Assembly: GCA_947645675.1 (NCBI GenBank)
Contig: CANSDP010000004.1
Span: 1-64,000, forward strand
Reading direction: 5' to 3'
DNA: 64,000 nucleotides
DNA from: an uncultured Bacillota bacterium
Lineage (GTDB): Bacteria > Bacillota > Clostridia > Oscillospirales > Oscillospiraceae
Part shown: piece after piece, positions 1 through 9,259 of the stretch
Layout: every line of letters begins with the position of its first letter
How positions within the stretch are numbered: the first letter of the stretch is position 1
The notes under the pieces: generated by a model
What the model saw: the letters and a program-made list of their open reading frames with translations, nothing else
Told to the model about the DNA's origin: nothing
The model's database searches: none
Made by a program: the position numbers and the translations under genes

Positions 1-35
1 CAATTTCGCATAGGCTGTTGTGAAAGGCTGGGTGA

Positions 36-176
36 TGTTATTTGCAGACACAGGAGCTATGCAAAAGTATTTTCAAAGACGGAACCACAGAAACCACCCG
101 TGAAAATTTCACGCACAAGCTGACTGAGCTAATCAATCAGCTGGAAAAAAGAAAACAGACCATCGAGCAAAAATAA
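36..176 (+). pseudogene. C-terminal remnant of an unidentified ORF
   Basis: An open frame without a start codon runs to TAA at 174-176. It has the charged, helical composition of a real protein tail (it ends LEKRKQTIEQK). The same frame is closed upstream by TGA at 21-23 and 33-35, so this is a cut-off 3' end or a chance frame. It lies directly before the recombinase promoter and may be the end of another mobile-element gene. I do not recognise the family. Confidence 0.3.
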
Positions 177-177
177 T

Positions 178-227
178 GTGACAAGCTGTTTCCTCTGTGT
201 TATACTGTAAGCAGGAAACAGCTTGTC
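178..227 (+). promoter_or_regulatory. Promoter overlapped by a perfect 15-bp inverted repeat
   Basis: GTGACA (178-183), a 17-nt spacer and TATACT (201-206) form a good sigma-A promoter facing the recombinase. A perfect inverted repeat (arms 180-194 and 213-227, 18-nt loop) brackets it: the left arm overlaps the -35 box and the -10 box lies in the loop. This layout fits an operator for autorepression or a recombinase-binding site. An RNA hairpin is possible but there is no T-run, so a terminator is less likely. Confidence 0.6.
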
Positions 228-249
228 CTATCTCTGAGGAGATATGACT

Positions 250-1803
250 ATGAAAGCAGCAATTTACTGCCGTTTATCCGAGGAAGATAGAAACAAGCAA
301 TTTGAAACCGACGACAGCAACAGCATTCAGAACCAAAAGGCTATGCTGTTGCAATATGCGATGGAACAGGGGTGGGAAGTTTATAACCTTTACAGTGATG
401 ATGATTACACAGGTTCAGACCGCAGACGGCCCGAATTTAACCGCTTGCTGGAGGACGCCAAGGCTCACCGCTTTGACATCGTTCTCTGCAAGACACAATC
501 CCGTTTTACCCGTGAGCTGGAGCTGGTAGAAAAGTACATCCACGGCCTCTTCCCTATTTGGGGCATCCGCTTTGTCAGCATCGTGGACAACGCCGACACC
601 GCCAACAAGGGCAATAAGAAGTCCCGGCAGATCAACGGGCTGGTGAACGAGTGGTATCTGGAGGATATGTCGGAGAACATCCGCAGCGTCCTTACCAACC
701 GGCGGCAAAATGGTTTTCACATTGGGGCCTTTGCCCTTTACGGCTACAAAAAAGACCCCGACCAGAAAGGCCATCTGCTCATTGATGAGGAAGCCGCCGC
801 CGTTGTCCGGGAGGTGTTTACCCTCTTTTCTCAGGGCTACGGTAAGACAGCCATCGCCCGGATGCTCAACGACCGTGGCATCCCCAATCCCACCGAGTAC
901 AAGCGACTCCACGGCCTGCGCTACCAGCAGCCCAAGCGTAAAAACAGCACTCTCTGGAAGTATTTTGCTATCTCCGATATGCTCACCAACGAGATTTATA
1001 TTGGCAACATGGTGCAAGGCAAATATGGCAGCGTGTCCTACAAGACCAAGCAAAACAAGCCCCGCCCCCAAAGTGAGTGGTATCGTGTAGAGGGAACCCA
1101 TGAGGCCATCATCGACCGCCCCCTCTGGAACCGGGTTCAGTCCATGGTTGCGGAACGGGCCAAGCCTTTCGATTGCGGTACTGTGGGGCTATTCGCCCGG
1201 AAAGCGATCTGCGCCAACTGCGGCTACACCATGCGTTCCTCCAAAAATCGCGGGCGGCATTACCTCCAATGCTCCAACCGCCATGTGGCAAAGGACGCCT
1301 GTATCGGCTCCTTCATTTCGGTGGAAAAGCTGGAGCGGATGGTCATTGACGAGCTGAACCGACTGGCGGCGGCATATTTGGACAAGGACGAGCTGGAGCG
1401 GAATATTGAGTTTTGCGAAAATCTGCAAGGGCAGAAAAAGCAGCTTCTGGACACCCTCGCCGCCTATGAGAAACGAATTGCCGAGTACACCAAGGGTCTG
1501 CGGGATTTATATATGGATAAGGTCAAGGGCCTGCTCAATGACAGCGACTTCTCCGCCCTCTCCAAAGAGTTTTCCTCCGAGAAGTCCCGGCTGGAGCGTG
1601 TCCTGCTGGACAGTCAGCGGCAGCTTGCTGAGCTGGAGGACAGAATTGCCGTTGGAGACAACCGAAAGGCCTTAGTGGAGCGGTATGTAAACCTGGAACA
1701 CTTGACACGGGAAATCGTAGAAATCCTCATCGACCACATCACTGTAGGCAAGCGCGTCCCCAAAACGAAGGATGTTCCCATTGAGATACACTGGAACTTT
1801 TAG
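250..1803 (+). CDS. Large serine recombinase (TndX/TnpX-like)
   Basis: Site-specific recombinase of the large serine family, expected to excise and integrate a mobile element. The N-terminal resolvase domain begins AIYCRLSEED, with the nucleophilic serine about ten residues in, and covers roughly residues 1-150. A recombinase domain follows. A zinc ribbon (CANCGY, then CSNR and a further Cys) lies near residue 320, followed by a long coiled coil at about 390-470, the usual architecture. The track starts at ATG 244, but AGGAG (237-241) is only two bases from it and eight from the ATG at 250, so 250 is preferred. The gene sits at the right edge of its element: a cotJC fragment begins 18 bp after its stop. 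Its cargo is not visible in this window. Confidence 0.88.
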   Translation: MKAAIYCRLSEEDRNKQFETDDSNSIQNQKAMLLQYAMEQGWEVYNLYSDDDYTGSDRRRPEFNRLLEDAKAHRFDIVLCKTQSRFTRELELVEKYIHGLFPIWGIRFVSIVDNADTANKGNKKSRQINGLVNEWYLEDMSENIRSVLTNRRQNGFHIGAFALYGYKKDPDQKGHLLIDEEAAAVVREVFTLFSQGYGKTAIARMLNDRGIPNPTEYKRLHGLRYQQPKRKNSTLWKYFAISDMLTNEIYIGNMVQGKYGSVSYKTKQNKPRPQSEWYRVEGTHEAIIDRPLWNRVQSMVAERAKPFDCGTVGLFARKAICANCGYTMRSSKNRGRHYLQCSNRHVAKDACIGSFISVEKLERMVIDELNRLAAAYLDKDELERNIEFCENLQGQKKQLLDTLAAYEKRIAEYTKGLRDLYMDKVKGLLNDSDFSALSKEFSSEKSRLERVLLDSQRQLAELEDRIAVGDNRKALVERYVNLEHLTREIVEILIDHITVGKRVPKTKDVPIEIHWNF

Positions 1804-1820
1804 CCACAGGTTGCACTTTC

Positions 1821-1961
1821 GTGATTGCACCAGAGCAGAAGGCCCGCCTAACCTATGACAACATCCTGCGCTTGTCTGACGATCCGGATGTGAACAACGT
1901 CATCCGCTTCCTGCGGGAGCGGGAGATCGTCCATTTCCAGCGGTTCGGCGAACCATTACAA
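1821..1961 (+). pseudogene. cotJC: Fragment of a CotJC/manganese-catalase family gene
   Basis: About 47 codons encode a recognisable CotJC segment (LREREIVHFQRFGE) containing the ferritin-like metal-ligand pattern ExxH. Both ends are missing: the first recombinase gene ends 18 bp upstream, and downstream the frame becomes unrelated sequence as the opposite-strand recombinase gene begins. CotJC is a spore coat protein of about 190 residues, so roughly a quarter remains and it cannot work. It marks the chromosomal target of at least one of the two flanking elements. Confidence 0.7.
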
Positions 1962-1984
1962 ACAGAAGCGAATGGATTTGCGAT

Positions 1985-3508
1985 TTATATTTTCCAGTTT
2001 ATTTTGATTTTTTCCTGTGAAGCATAAATACTTTCTATCAGGCTGTCCACAACGGTTAGCTTGTCGCCCATGGAGATTTCTTCCCAATTATCCAGGTATC
2101 CTGTGATTTTCTCCAGACTATATCCTTTACCCTCTGTGAGCCGTACGATTTCAGCATACAGCTCCTTTTTTTCAGCATCCAAGACAGTTACACGGTTGTT
2201 GATGTAATCCATAACAGCTTCGTTAGCCAGCGGAATTTTATCCAGTAATGAGTCGATTTCCTGGTCAATCACTTCTATCCGGGTTTTCAGCTTGATTGTC
2301 TGTAGGTCACAGCTCTCCTGCTTCTGCTTGGTCAGTGTGTTAAACTCGGCCAGTTTCTTCCTCATTTCCTCAAACACGATTTCATCCACAAGATCCGCAT
2401 CCAGAGAACCAAAGTTACAGCCACCGGTATTGTACTTATTATTGCAAAGATAATAGCGGTTGTCAGCCTTTGTTTTGCAGTGATACACCTTTGCGGAGAG
2501 TGCATACCCACAGTGAGCACATTTGACCTTGCCCGCCAGCCATGTCGCTTTGGCCTTGATTGGTTTTGCTGCCCTGGTGTTGCTTAAACATTTACTGCGG
2601 CATTTGATCCAGATATCGGAGGGAATTAACCCCTCATGGGGAGCCAGCACCAGAGTATGTCCCTTTAAGGATACCGTCTTGCGTTTTCCCTCGTTTCCGG
2701 AGTAGAGATAGGCGCCGTTCGTTCCAATAAAGTCCTCTGGCCGGTTTTCGATGATGGTTCCCTGAGCCTTATAGAATTCATAGAGGCGGTAGTCCGCCCG
2801 GACATAGACTGGATTGACAACCAAATCACGGATACGGCTGCGGGAAAACGGCTCCCCATTCCGCTTTTTGACCTGCCGCTCATCCAGCCAGCGCACAATA
2901 TCACCAAATGAGGTCTGAGGCTGAGCGTACATGGAAAAAATCTGTTCTATGATTGCAGTTTCTTTCGGTACTGGCTCATACATTTTGGTTCGTATTCCAT
3001 CTATGACTGTTTCTTTTAAGCGAAACCCATATGGCACCTTACCTCCCATGTAAAAGCCCCGCTTACTGCGAGAACTGTAGGCATCAATGACTCGCTGTTG
3101 GATGGTTTCTCGCTCCAGCTGAGCAAAAATCATCACGATCATCAGCATAGCTTTGCCAATGGGCGTACCTGTGTCGAATTTCTCCATAGTGCTGACAAAA
3201 TCCACTCCATGCTTCTGGAACACGTCGATGACGCTGGCAAAGTCCAAGACAGAACGACTAATCCGATCCAGACGATACACAATCACCCGACGGATTTTTC
3301 CGGCTGTAATGTCAGCCATCATCTCTTGAAACGCTGGCCGGTCTGTATTCTTTCCGCTGTAACCTTTATCTGTATATACCTTGATATCTTCCCCTATCAC
3401 TTCCCTCTTGCAAAATTCGACCTGGCTTTCCACAGATATACTGTCAACCCGGTCCACTGATTGCCTTGTATAGATTGCGTCGATAAGGTCCACTCCCCTT
3501 CTTCGCAA
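1985..3508 (-). CDS. Large serine recombinase, second element
   Basis: A 507-residue serine recombinase unrelated in detail to the one at 250-1803. The catalytic domain has IYTRQSVD, with the nucleophilic Ser near residue 17, and the arginine-rich RLDRISRS motif. The recombinase domain and a zinc ribbon (CAHCGY, then paired Cys near residues 355-370) follow, then a coiled coil. The listed start is TTG with no convincing ribosome-binding site; GTG at 3493 is an alternative that keeps the whole catalytic domain. It converges with the cotJC shred, so the element edge is probably between about 1960 and 1985. A small ORF lies upstream on the same strand. Host integration or excision is the likely role; the rest of its element seems eroded. 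Confidence 0.85.
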   Translation of the reverse strand: MRRRGVDLIDAIYTRQSVDRVDSISVESQVEFCKREVIGEDIKVYTDKGYSGKNTDRPAFQEMMADITAGKIRRVIVYRLDRISRSVLDFASVIDVFQKHGVDFVSTMEKFDTGTPIGKAMLMIVMIFAQLERETIQQRVIDAYSSRSKRGFYMGGKVPYGFRLKETVIDGIRTKMYEPVPKETAIIEQIFSMYAQPQTSFGDIVRWLDERQVKKRNGEPFSRSRIRDLVVNPVYVRADYRLYEFYKAQGTIIENRPEDFIGTNGAYLYSGNEGKRKTVSLKGHTLVLAPHEGLIPSDIWIKCRSKCLSNTRAAKPIKAKATWLAGKVKCAHCGYALSAKVYHCKTKADNRYYLCNNKYNTGGCNFGSLDADLVDEIVFEEMRKKLAEFNTLTKQKQESCDLQTIKLKTRIEVIDQEIDSLLDKIPLANEAVMDYINNRVTVLDAEKKELYAEIVRLTEGKGYSLEKITGYLDNWEEISMGDKLTVVDSLIESIYASQEKIKINWKI

Positions 3509-3561
3509 AAAGAAGCGGAGCTGCTAACCCCTATATTATAAGGGTGCAACTCCGACAACTC

Positions 3562-3726
3562 CTAACTTGACACATATTTACAGAAAATATCATAAAGCCG
3601 TTCTTCGATAGCTTTTTTAACGGCCTCCCGTTCCTCCCGACGATATACCGGTGTCGCGTTCTCCACCAAGATGGTCCGGCTGTGATAACACCGTTCGTGG
3701 GCTTCTGTACAATATGCGGTTGCCAT
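3562..3726 (-). CDS. Small mobile-element-associated protein, unknown function
   Basis: A 54-residue ORF ending AIEERLYDIFCKYVSS. The track starts at 3759, but an AAGGTGG-like site lies 5' of the ATG at 3726, which I prefer. It lies about 50 bp upstream of the serine recombinase on the same strand and may be co-transcribed with it. The charged C-terminal helix resembles short proteins commonly placed before recombinases in clostridial elements, but I cannot name a family. No transmembrane segment or signal peptide is evident. Confidence 0.45.
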   Translation of the reverse strand: MATAYCTEAHERCYHSRTILVENATPVYRREEREAVKKAIEERLYDIFCKYVSS

Positions 3727-3875
3727 AGGTGCCCACCACCTTCTTTTTGCGATACTCAAGCTGTACTTTCATCATCATCTCTCAGCTTTCTGAATCAAAA
3801 TATTCGTGGCAACTTGTCCACTATTCCAACTCATTGTTCAAATATTTGTTTCATCAAACAGGTATCCCTGAAAAA

Positions 3876-4085
3876 CTATCCCGTCATGGAGCATAAACCG
3901 CTGATCAGGTTAGCATCCGGGCGTTGGGTTGCCAAGATCAAGTGAATGCCGAATACCCGGCCCAATCTGGCTATGGCCGCCAGCCGGCTTTCAAGCAGGA
4001 GGAAACCGGCGTTTGACAGTTCCAAACCGCATCGGAGAATGTGAGTACAGAAAAATGTGCGTATATTTGTCGCGGCATTGGCCAA
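3876..4085 (-). pseudogene. FtsK/SpoIIIE-type translocase fragment (conjugation coupling protein remnant)
   Basis: A 69-codon frame contains GRVFGIHLILATQRPDANL, the highly conserved strand region near the C-terminal part of FtsK/SpoIIIE motor domains and of the coupling proteins of Gram-positive conjugative elements. Sequence before and after it in the frame does not continue the domain, and no Walker A is present. It is therefore a decayed piece of a transfer gene. It indicates that a conjugative element once occupied the segment between the recombinase at 1985-3508 and the TraX-like gene. Nothing else is recognisable in 3760-4259 apart from a hairpin at 4103-4132. Confidence 0.65.
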
Positions 4086-4102
4086 TTACCGCTGAAACAG
4101 AA

Positions 4103-4132
4103 AGAGTGCAACATCTCAATGAGTTGCACTCT
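4103..4132 (-). terminator. Hairpin, possible terminator after the TraX-like gene
   Basis: A perfect 10-bp stem (agagtgcaac / gttgcactct) with a 10-nt loop lies 130 bp after the TraX-like stop. On the minus strand it is followed only by TTCTGTTTC, so termination would be weak. Confidence 0.4.
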
Positions 4133-4259
4133 CTCAAAATCATAGCGTTCTATGCTATACATGTTTTGATTTCTGGAAAAGGGCATAATCCCCCCCATTC
4201 CCCTAAACTTCCTTCGTATCATCATATTTGACTTTGTCGATTTTCGCTTACACAAGATT

Positions 4260-5534
4260 TTACGGAGTGCCAGTCTGAACATTAAGTTGATTGATTATTA
4301 CCTTTTCTGATGAAAAATTGCATAATCCAAAATAATAAATTCCGTCATCTGGCGCTGTATATGAAAAGTTAAAATTATCCCCTTTGCATGATATTGAATG
4401 ATATGCATCACAATATCCATTGCGAATTGGATAAAAGCGAACTTTTACCCCTCCATTTTTTTGATAAAAATCTGAGAGATTATCCATATCTACACTAAAA
4501 GTACAGATTATCTCATCACCTTGTTGCAACTCCCATCCATTTTCGGATAATGTACTTAATAAAGCAAAACAACCATTAGACAAAAAAATGTCGGGATAAA
4601 TAAAATTGAAGCTCTTCTGATCAGTTGCGACAAGCAGCATCGACGTAGTGTCGGAGGACCAAGCGGTATTTTCAAATAATCCGCCATCACGAATGATTTG
4701 ATTTACCAATTCCGGCGTGCCATTCGATATCTCAACATAATTTCCTGATAGCCCTGCTTCTGGCTTGGCTGCTGCTCTATAATTTTCAGTAGTTATCACT
4801 CCAATCCCGACTAAAGGGGTAACAATCAGCAATGACAAGATAAGCAAATGAAGAGGGTAATACACATAAAAAAAGTATTTTAGATGCACTCCTCTTTTTC
4901 CATTATACAAATATATCGGCACAAGCGCCAGATTTGAACAGAGTTGAATAATATGAGTGTTTGCTATCGTTAGACCCAGAATACATATTAGAAATGTGAA
5001 TGATTTCAATTTTGGTTTTTCCCTAAATAAGTAGAACGAGCTAATCATCGCAATTCCAAATATATTATAATCAGCTTGTATAAGATATGATATACCTGCT
5101 ATAAAAGCAACCACGAGAAAAAGGAAAATGCAATACAAGCAGGGAAATCGAAAATATTTTTTTAAGCTGTGAGCAGCGATATCAGCAATTATAAGAAATG
5201 ATAATCCGCAACACAACGTAAAGAAGATATTCTGATTTCCCCAATAGGGAATTTGACGATAGAATGTCCAATCATATATCGGTTCACTTACCACCGCCAT
5301 AATGCTCATTCTTAAAAGATATAATTTTTTGGATTTTGTGTGTTTAAAACCTTCCACAAGGAGAAAACAATACAAGGGAAATGCGATTCTGCCAATACTG
5401 CGGAAAATGATTGACAAATTTCCAGACAAAAGAACAGCGCCAACATGATCAAGGGTCATACAGGTCAGTGCTACACATTTTAAAGTAAAATTCGACATTT
5501 TCTCACATATTCCATTAAGTTGACGGCAGTGCAT
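4260..5534 (-). CDS. TraX-like multi-spanning membrane protein with C-terminal extracellular domain
   Basis: A 424-residue protein. Its N-terminal ~240 residues contain about seven to eight hydrophobic segments and the MTLDHVGAVL motif characteristic of TraX-family proteins (named after F-pilin N-acetylation, broadly acyltransferase-like). After a last membrane helix near residues 230-250, about 170 soluble residues follow, a β-rich domain that I do not recognise and that should face outward. The start at 5534 has an excellent GGAGGAG five bases upstream; the internal Met at 5498 has a weaker site. The gene is clearly more AT-rich than the cas genes and the core operons, which suggests recent transfer. 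It stands alone between element debris and the oldest end of the CRISPR array. The 230 bp upstream of it show nothing identifiable. Confidence 0.65.
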   Translation of the reverse strand: MHCRQLNGICEKMSNFTLKCVALTCMTLDHVGAVLLSGNLSIIFRSIGRIAFPLYCFLLVEGFKHTKSKKLYLLRMSIMAVVSEPIYDWTFYRQIPYWGNQNIFFTLCCGLSFLIIADIAAHSLKKYFRFPCLYCIFLFLVVAFIAGISYLIQADYNIFGIAMISSFYLFREKPKLKSFTFLICILGLTIANTHIIQLCSNLALVPIYLYNGKRGVHLKYFFYVYYPLHLLILSLLIVTPLVGIGVITTENYRAAAKPEAGLSGNYVEISNGTPELVNQIIRDGGLFENTAWSSDTTSMLLVATDQKSFNFIYPDIFLSNGCFALLSTLSENGWELQQGDEIICTFSVDMDNLSDFYQKNGGVKVRFYPIRNGYCDAYHSISCKGDNFNFSYTAPDDGIYYFGLCNFSSEKVIINQLNVQTGTP

Positions 5535-5766
5535 AATACTCCTCCAAATTCGGAATTTGTCACTCTGATTTCAACATAGGAAATGCTGCGGTTCAATTCT
5601 CGATTAGTGAAAGTGCCCATGTAAAAATACAGCAACACAAAAGGTAACTATGGGATATGTTAAGGATAACACGTTGCCTATACATTGTCCGGAAAAAACC
5701 TATCAATCAGTCGATATATACTTGTCGTTAAGGGCTATTTTCTGTGGTTTTAATCTAGCTTTCTAG

Positions 5767-8700
5767 TTTTAATTCATACTCCCCACACGGGGCGACCCGC
5801 CACCACTGGCTAGTTAAGTACGCTTTAAAATTTCAATCCACGCCCCCCTCGCGGGGGGCGACTCCAACATATTCCAGCGGAATACTTTGTCGTCTGAAAT
5901 TTCAATCCACGCCCCCCTCGCGGGGGGCGACGTAGCTAGGGGGTGGAGATGTGAATCAGCTTAAATTTCAATCCACGCCCCCCTCGCGGGGGGCGACAGG
6001 CGTAAATATGGAGACTGCCAGCGGCAGGACGGATTTCAATCCACGCCCCCCTCGCGGGGGGCGACTGGGCGTGCTGTCCATAAACGATGCAAAGGCGCTA
6101 TTTCAATCCACGCCCCCCTCGCGGGGGGCGACATTTCCGTTTCGCTTCCCGGCTCGATAATTCATAAATTTCAATCCACGCCCCCCTCGCGGGGGGCGAC
6201 GACCCGGGCCCAGTTGGCCCCGCTGGCCTGGATAATTTCAATCCACGCCCCCCTCGCGGGGGGCGACTAACGAGGGGCTGGCTTACCTTTGGAGTAAAAT
6301 ATTTCAATCCACGCCCCCCTCGCGGGGGGCGACCGGATTCCAGAGCCTGTGGAGGCTATAACAAATACTATTTCAATCCACGCCCCCCTCGCGGGGGGCG
6401 ACTAACGAGGGGCTGGCTTACCTTTGGAGTAAAATATTTCAATCCACGCCCCCCTCGCGGGGGGCGACCGGATTCCAGAGCCTGTGGAGGCTATAACAAA
6501 TACTATTTCAATCCACGCCCCCCTCGCGGGGGGCGACGCTGTCCCGCTCCGCAAGGCGGTTCTAATTCCGTATTTCAATCCACGCCCCCCTCGCGGGGGG
6601 CGACCCGATAGCACAGCATTTCACGCCTAAAATGGTAATTTCAATCCACGCCCCCCTCGCGGGGGGCGACGGGCGGAACTTTACCAGCGCTATTTTGTAG
6701 TTCTGATTTCAATCCACGCCCCCCTCGCGGGGGGCGACCCCACCAAAAGGGGGTGCGATAATGGAGACAGCATTTCAATCCACGCCCCCCTCGCGGGGGG
6801 CGACGTCGATAGACGGTTTCCTGATACCTGGCAGGGTGGATTTCAATCCACGCCCCCCTCGCGGGGGGCGACGGGCGTTATATGGATGATTTTTATATTA
6901 TCCATATTTCAATCCACGCCCCCCTCGCGGGGGGCGACCATGCCGCCCCCTCCAGCTCCTGGTGGAGCTTCAATTTCAATCCACGCCCCCCTCGCGGGGG
7001 GCGACTTGCCGCTTGCGGGACATTGACGCAAAAATCACAGTATTTCAATCCACGCCCCCCTCGCGGGGGGCGACGCAGGGCATGCTGCAAGGCATGAGCC
7101 CCATGCAATTTCAATCCACGCCCCCCTCGCGGGGGGCGACCTCCACCCACCAGGCACAGGTGGAGCCGTCGTCCACATTTCAATCCACGCCCCCCTCGCG
7201 GGGGGCGACTAGCGCCAATCCCGCCCCTGCCTATGACAATACTATTTCAATCCACGCCCCCCTCGCGGGGGGCGACGCGCCTTTCCCTCCGTTGCCACCG
7301 CGACTACCCATTTCAATCCACGCCCCCCTCGCGGGGGGCGACGTTGGAAACATCAGCGTGCAGACCATTTACAGCGACATTTCAATCCACGCCCCCCTCG
7401 CGGGGGGCGACGGGCTACCCTGGCCGAGTGCCACACTTGGCTGCTATTTCAATCCACGCCCCCCTCGCGGGGGGCGACGCGACCTGACCAGTTTGTACCG
7501 TTACAAGGGCAGCGTATTTCAATCCACGCCCCCCTCGCGGGGGGCGACGGAGACTGGCGACGCCGCCAAGAAAGCGGAAAAGATTTCAATCCACGCCCCC
7601 CTCGCGGGGGGCGACGGGCAATGATATCTCCTATGGGCTTATGGGCCTATTTCAATCCACGCCCCCCTCGCGGGGGGCGACTACAATGTCCTTTGTTCGG
7701 ACGCCGGAGGAGGTGTATTTCAATCCACGCCCCCCTCGCGGGGGGCGACTAGAGCAAGCAAGGCTGTTATTACCGATGTGATAGATTTCAATCCACGCCC
7801 CCCTCGCGGGGGGCGACCGTGGGGCAGTAGGCCGTCTTGCCTCCGCCGTAATTTCAATCCACGCCCCCCTCGCGGGGGGCGACAGGGGGTGCGGTGTCTG
7901 GCGGATTGGGACGCCATAATTTCAATCCACGCCCCCCTCGCGGGGGGCGACTGACACTGAGGACGATCATCAGCCCATCCAGTCTATTTCAATCCACGCC
8001 CCCCTCGCGGGGGGCGACCGGCTACTTTGCGGACAATTAAATTTTCTCTTGGATTTCAATCCACGCCCCCCTCGCGGGGGGCGACACTTATAGCACAGTA
8101 TATAGATGGGGAAATGGGAATTTCAATCCACGCCCCCCTCGCGGGGGGCGACTTTTCCCGCAGCTCCCGGATACTCCCTGCCCCGTAATTTCAATCCACG
8201 CCCCCCTCGCGGGGGGCGACCCGGCTTCAACTGCACCGCCGCGCCGTCCCCGGTTATTTCAATCCACGCCCCCCTCGCGGGGGGCGACGGCAGAGGGGTC
8301 TTTCCCATCTACTGCCCTCAGATTTCAATCCACGCCCCCCTCGCGGGGGGCGACGCGGGACATAGCCTTTCCGTTCTTCCCTTCCGTATTTCAATCCACG
8401 CCCCCCTCGCGGGGGGCGACGCGCCGCTTTGGCGTGACTCAGGCTGTCAGTATCATTTCAATCCACGCCCCCCTCGCGGGGGGCGACGTTGAGCATTAGA
8501 ATTCCTCTCCTCTCACGGGGAATTTCAATCCACGCCCCCCTCGCGGGGGGCGACTGATGTACGCTCGGTGTAGTCAAAAATCCGAAGCGATTTCAATCCA
8601 CGCCCCCCTCGCGGGGGGCGACTTGCTTGCTCCTCAGTGCTGACCCGGACATACAAATTTCAATCCACGCCCCCCTCGCGGGGGGCGACCATGACCCTGC

Positions 8701-9091
8701 CCCCAATGTCACGCCGGTGGAAATATTTCAATCCACGCCCCCCTCGCGGGGGGCGACGAACACGCCCTTGATTCCTTCCCAGACGCCGGAATTTCAATCC
8801 ACGCCCCCCTCGCGGGGGGCGACCGGAGAATCGGATGCGGACGATAAATCCGGTGGAATTTCAATCCACGCCCCCCTCGCGGGGGGCGACGGGATACCAA
8901 ATTCCCATGGAAGGAGCGCAAGATATTTCAATCCACGCCCCCCTCGCGGGGGGCGACGGCGCTGGGTCTCGCAGCAGCACTGCTGATTCTGATTTCAATC
9001 CACGCCCCCCTCGCGGGGGGCGACCATGAAGGACGCAAAAGAGCAGTATCTTGAGAGTATTTCAATCCACGCCCCCCTCGCGGGGGGCGAC
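5767..9091 (-). CRISPR. Type I-C CRISPR array: 49 perfect repeats plus one degenerate terminal repeat
   Basis: I located 49 identical 33-bp repeats, the first at 5830-5862 and the last at 9059-9091, separated by 33-37 nt spacers. On the transcribed minus strand the repeat begins GTCGCCCCCC and ends GTGGATTGAAAT, the type I-C form. It folds into an 8-bp CGCCCCCC/GGGGGGCG stem closed by a GCGA (GNRA) loop, leaving the usual 3' handle for Cas5c processing. A degenerate copy at about 5767-5796 plus a 33-nt spacer ends the leader-distal side. The leader and cas2 lie at the high-coordinate end, so new spacers enter near 9090. Two consecutive spacers (6268-6300, 6334-6369) recur exactly at 6403-6435 and 6469-6504. 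Confidence 0.98.
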
Positions 9092-9259
9092 AGCAAAAAT
9101 CGCCAAATAATATGACTGTTTTTGCAAAAAACAAACGGTTTTCACAAATACTGTCCTGAAGTTATTCCTAGCAATGAATTTGCTGTGTATTTTCCTAAAA
9201 ATAACTTAAAAAAATTGGTGCGAAGCTACCGCACTTTTCTGTTTACTTGACCCTCGCAC
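9092..9259 (-). promoter_or_regulatory. CRISPR leader
   Basis: A 168-bp AT-rich, non-coding stretch between the cas2 stop and the first repeat, in contrast to the GC-rich surroundings. Its position and composition are those of a leader carrying the array promoter and the Cas1-Cas2 integration signals. A TATTAT box is present near the repeat on the minus strand, but I could not pair it with a convincing -35. Confidence 0.75.

Noticed and set aside
195-240. Palindrome at 180-227 as a Rho-independent terminator
   Set aside because: No T-run follows it, and a good -10 box lies in its loop.
5535-5766. Second leader or extra small gene at the distal array end
   Set aside because: No credible start with ribosome-binding site, and the repeat decay marks this as the old end of the array; nothing identifiable.
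6403-6504. Repeated spacers as independent re-acquisition
   Set aside because: Both spacers are identical, adjacent and in the same order, which is far better explained by a segmental duplication.
5951-9134. Many ORFs across the CRISPR array (for example 6962-7624, 220 aa; 8106-8492)
   Set aside because: They are translations of the repeat itself (FQSTPPSRGAT, ISIHAPLAGGD, SPPARGAWIEI) and end when the phase changes.
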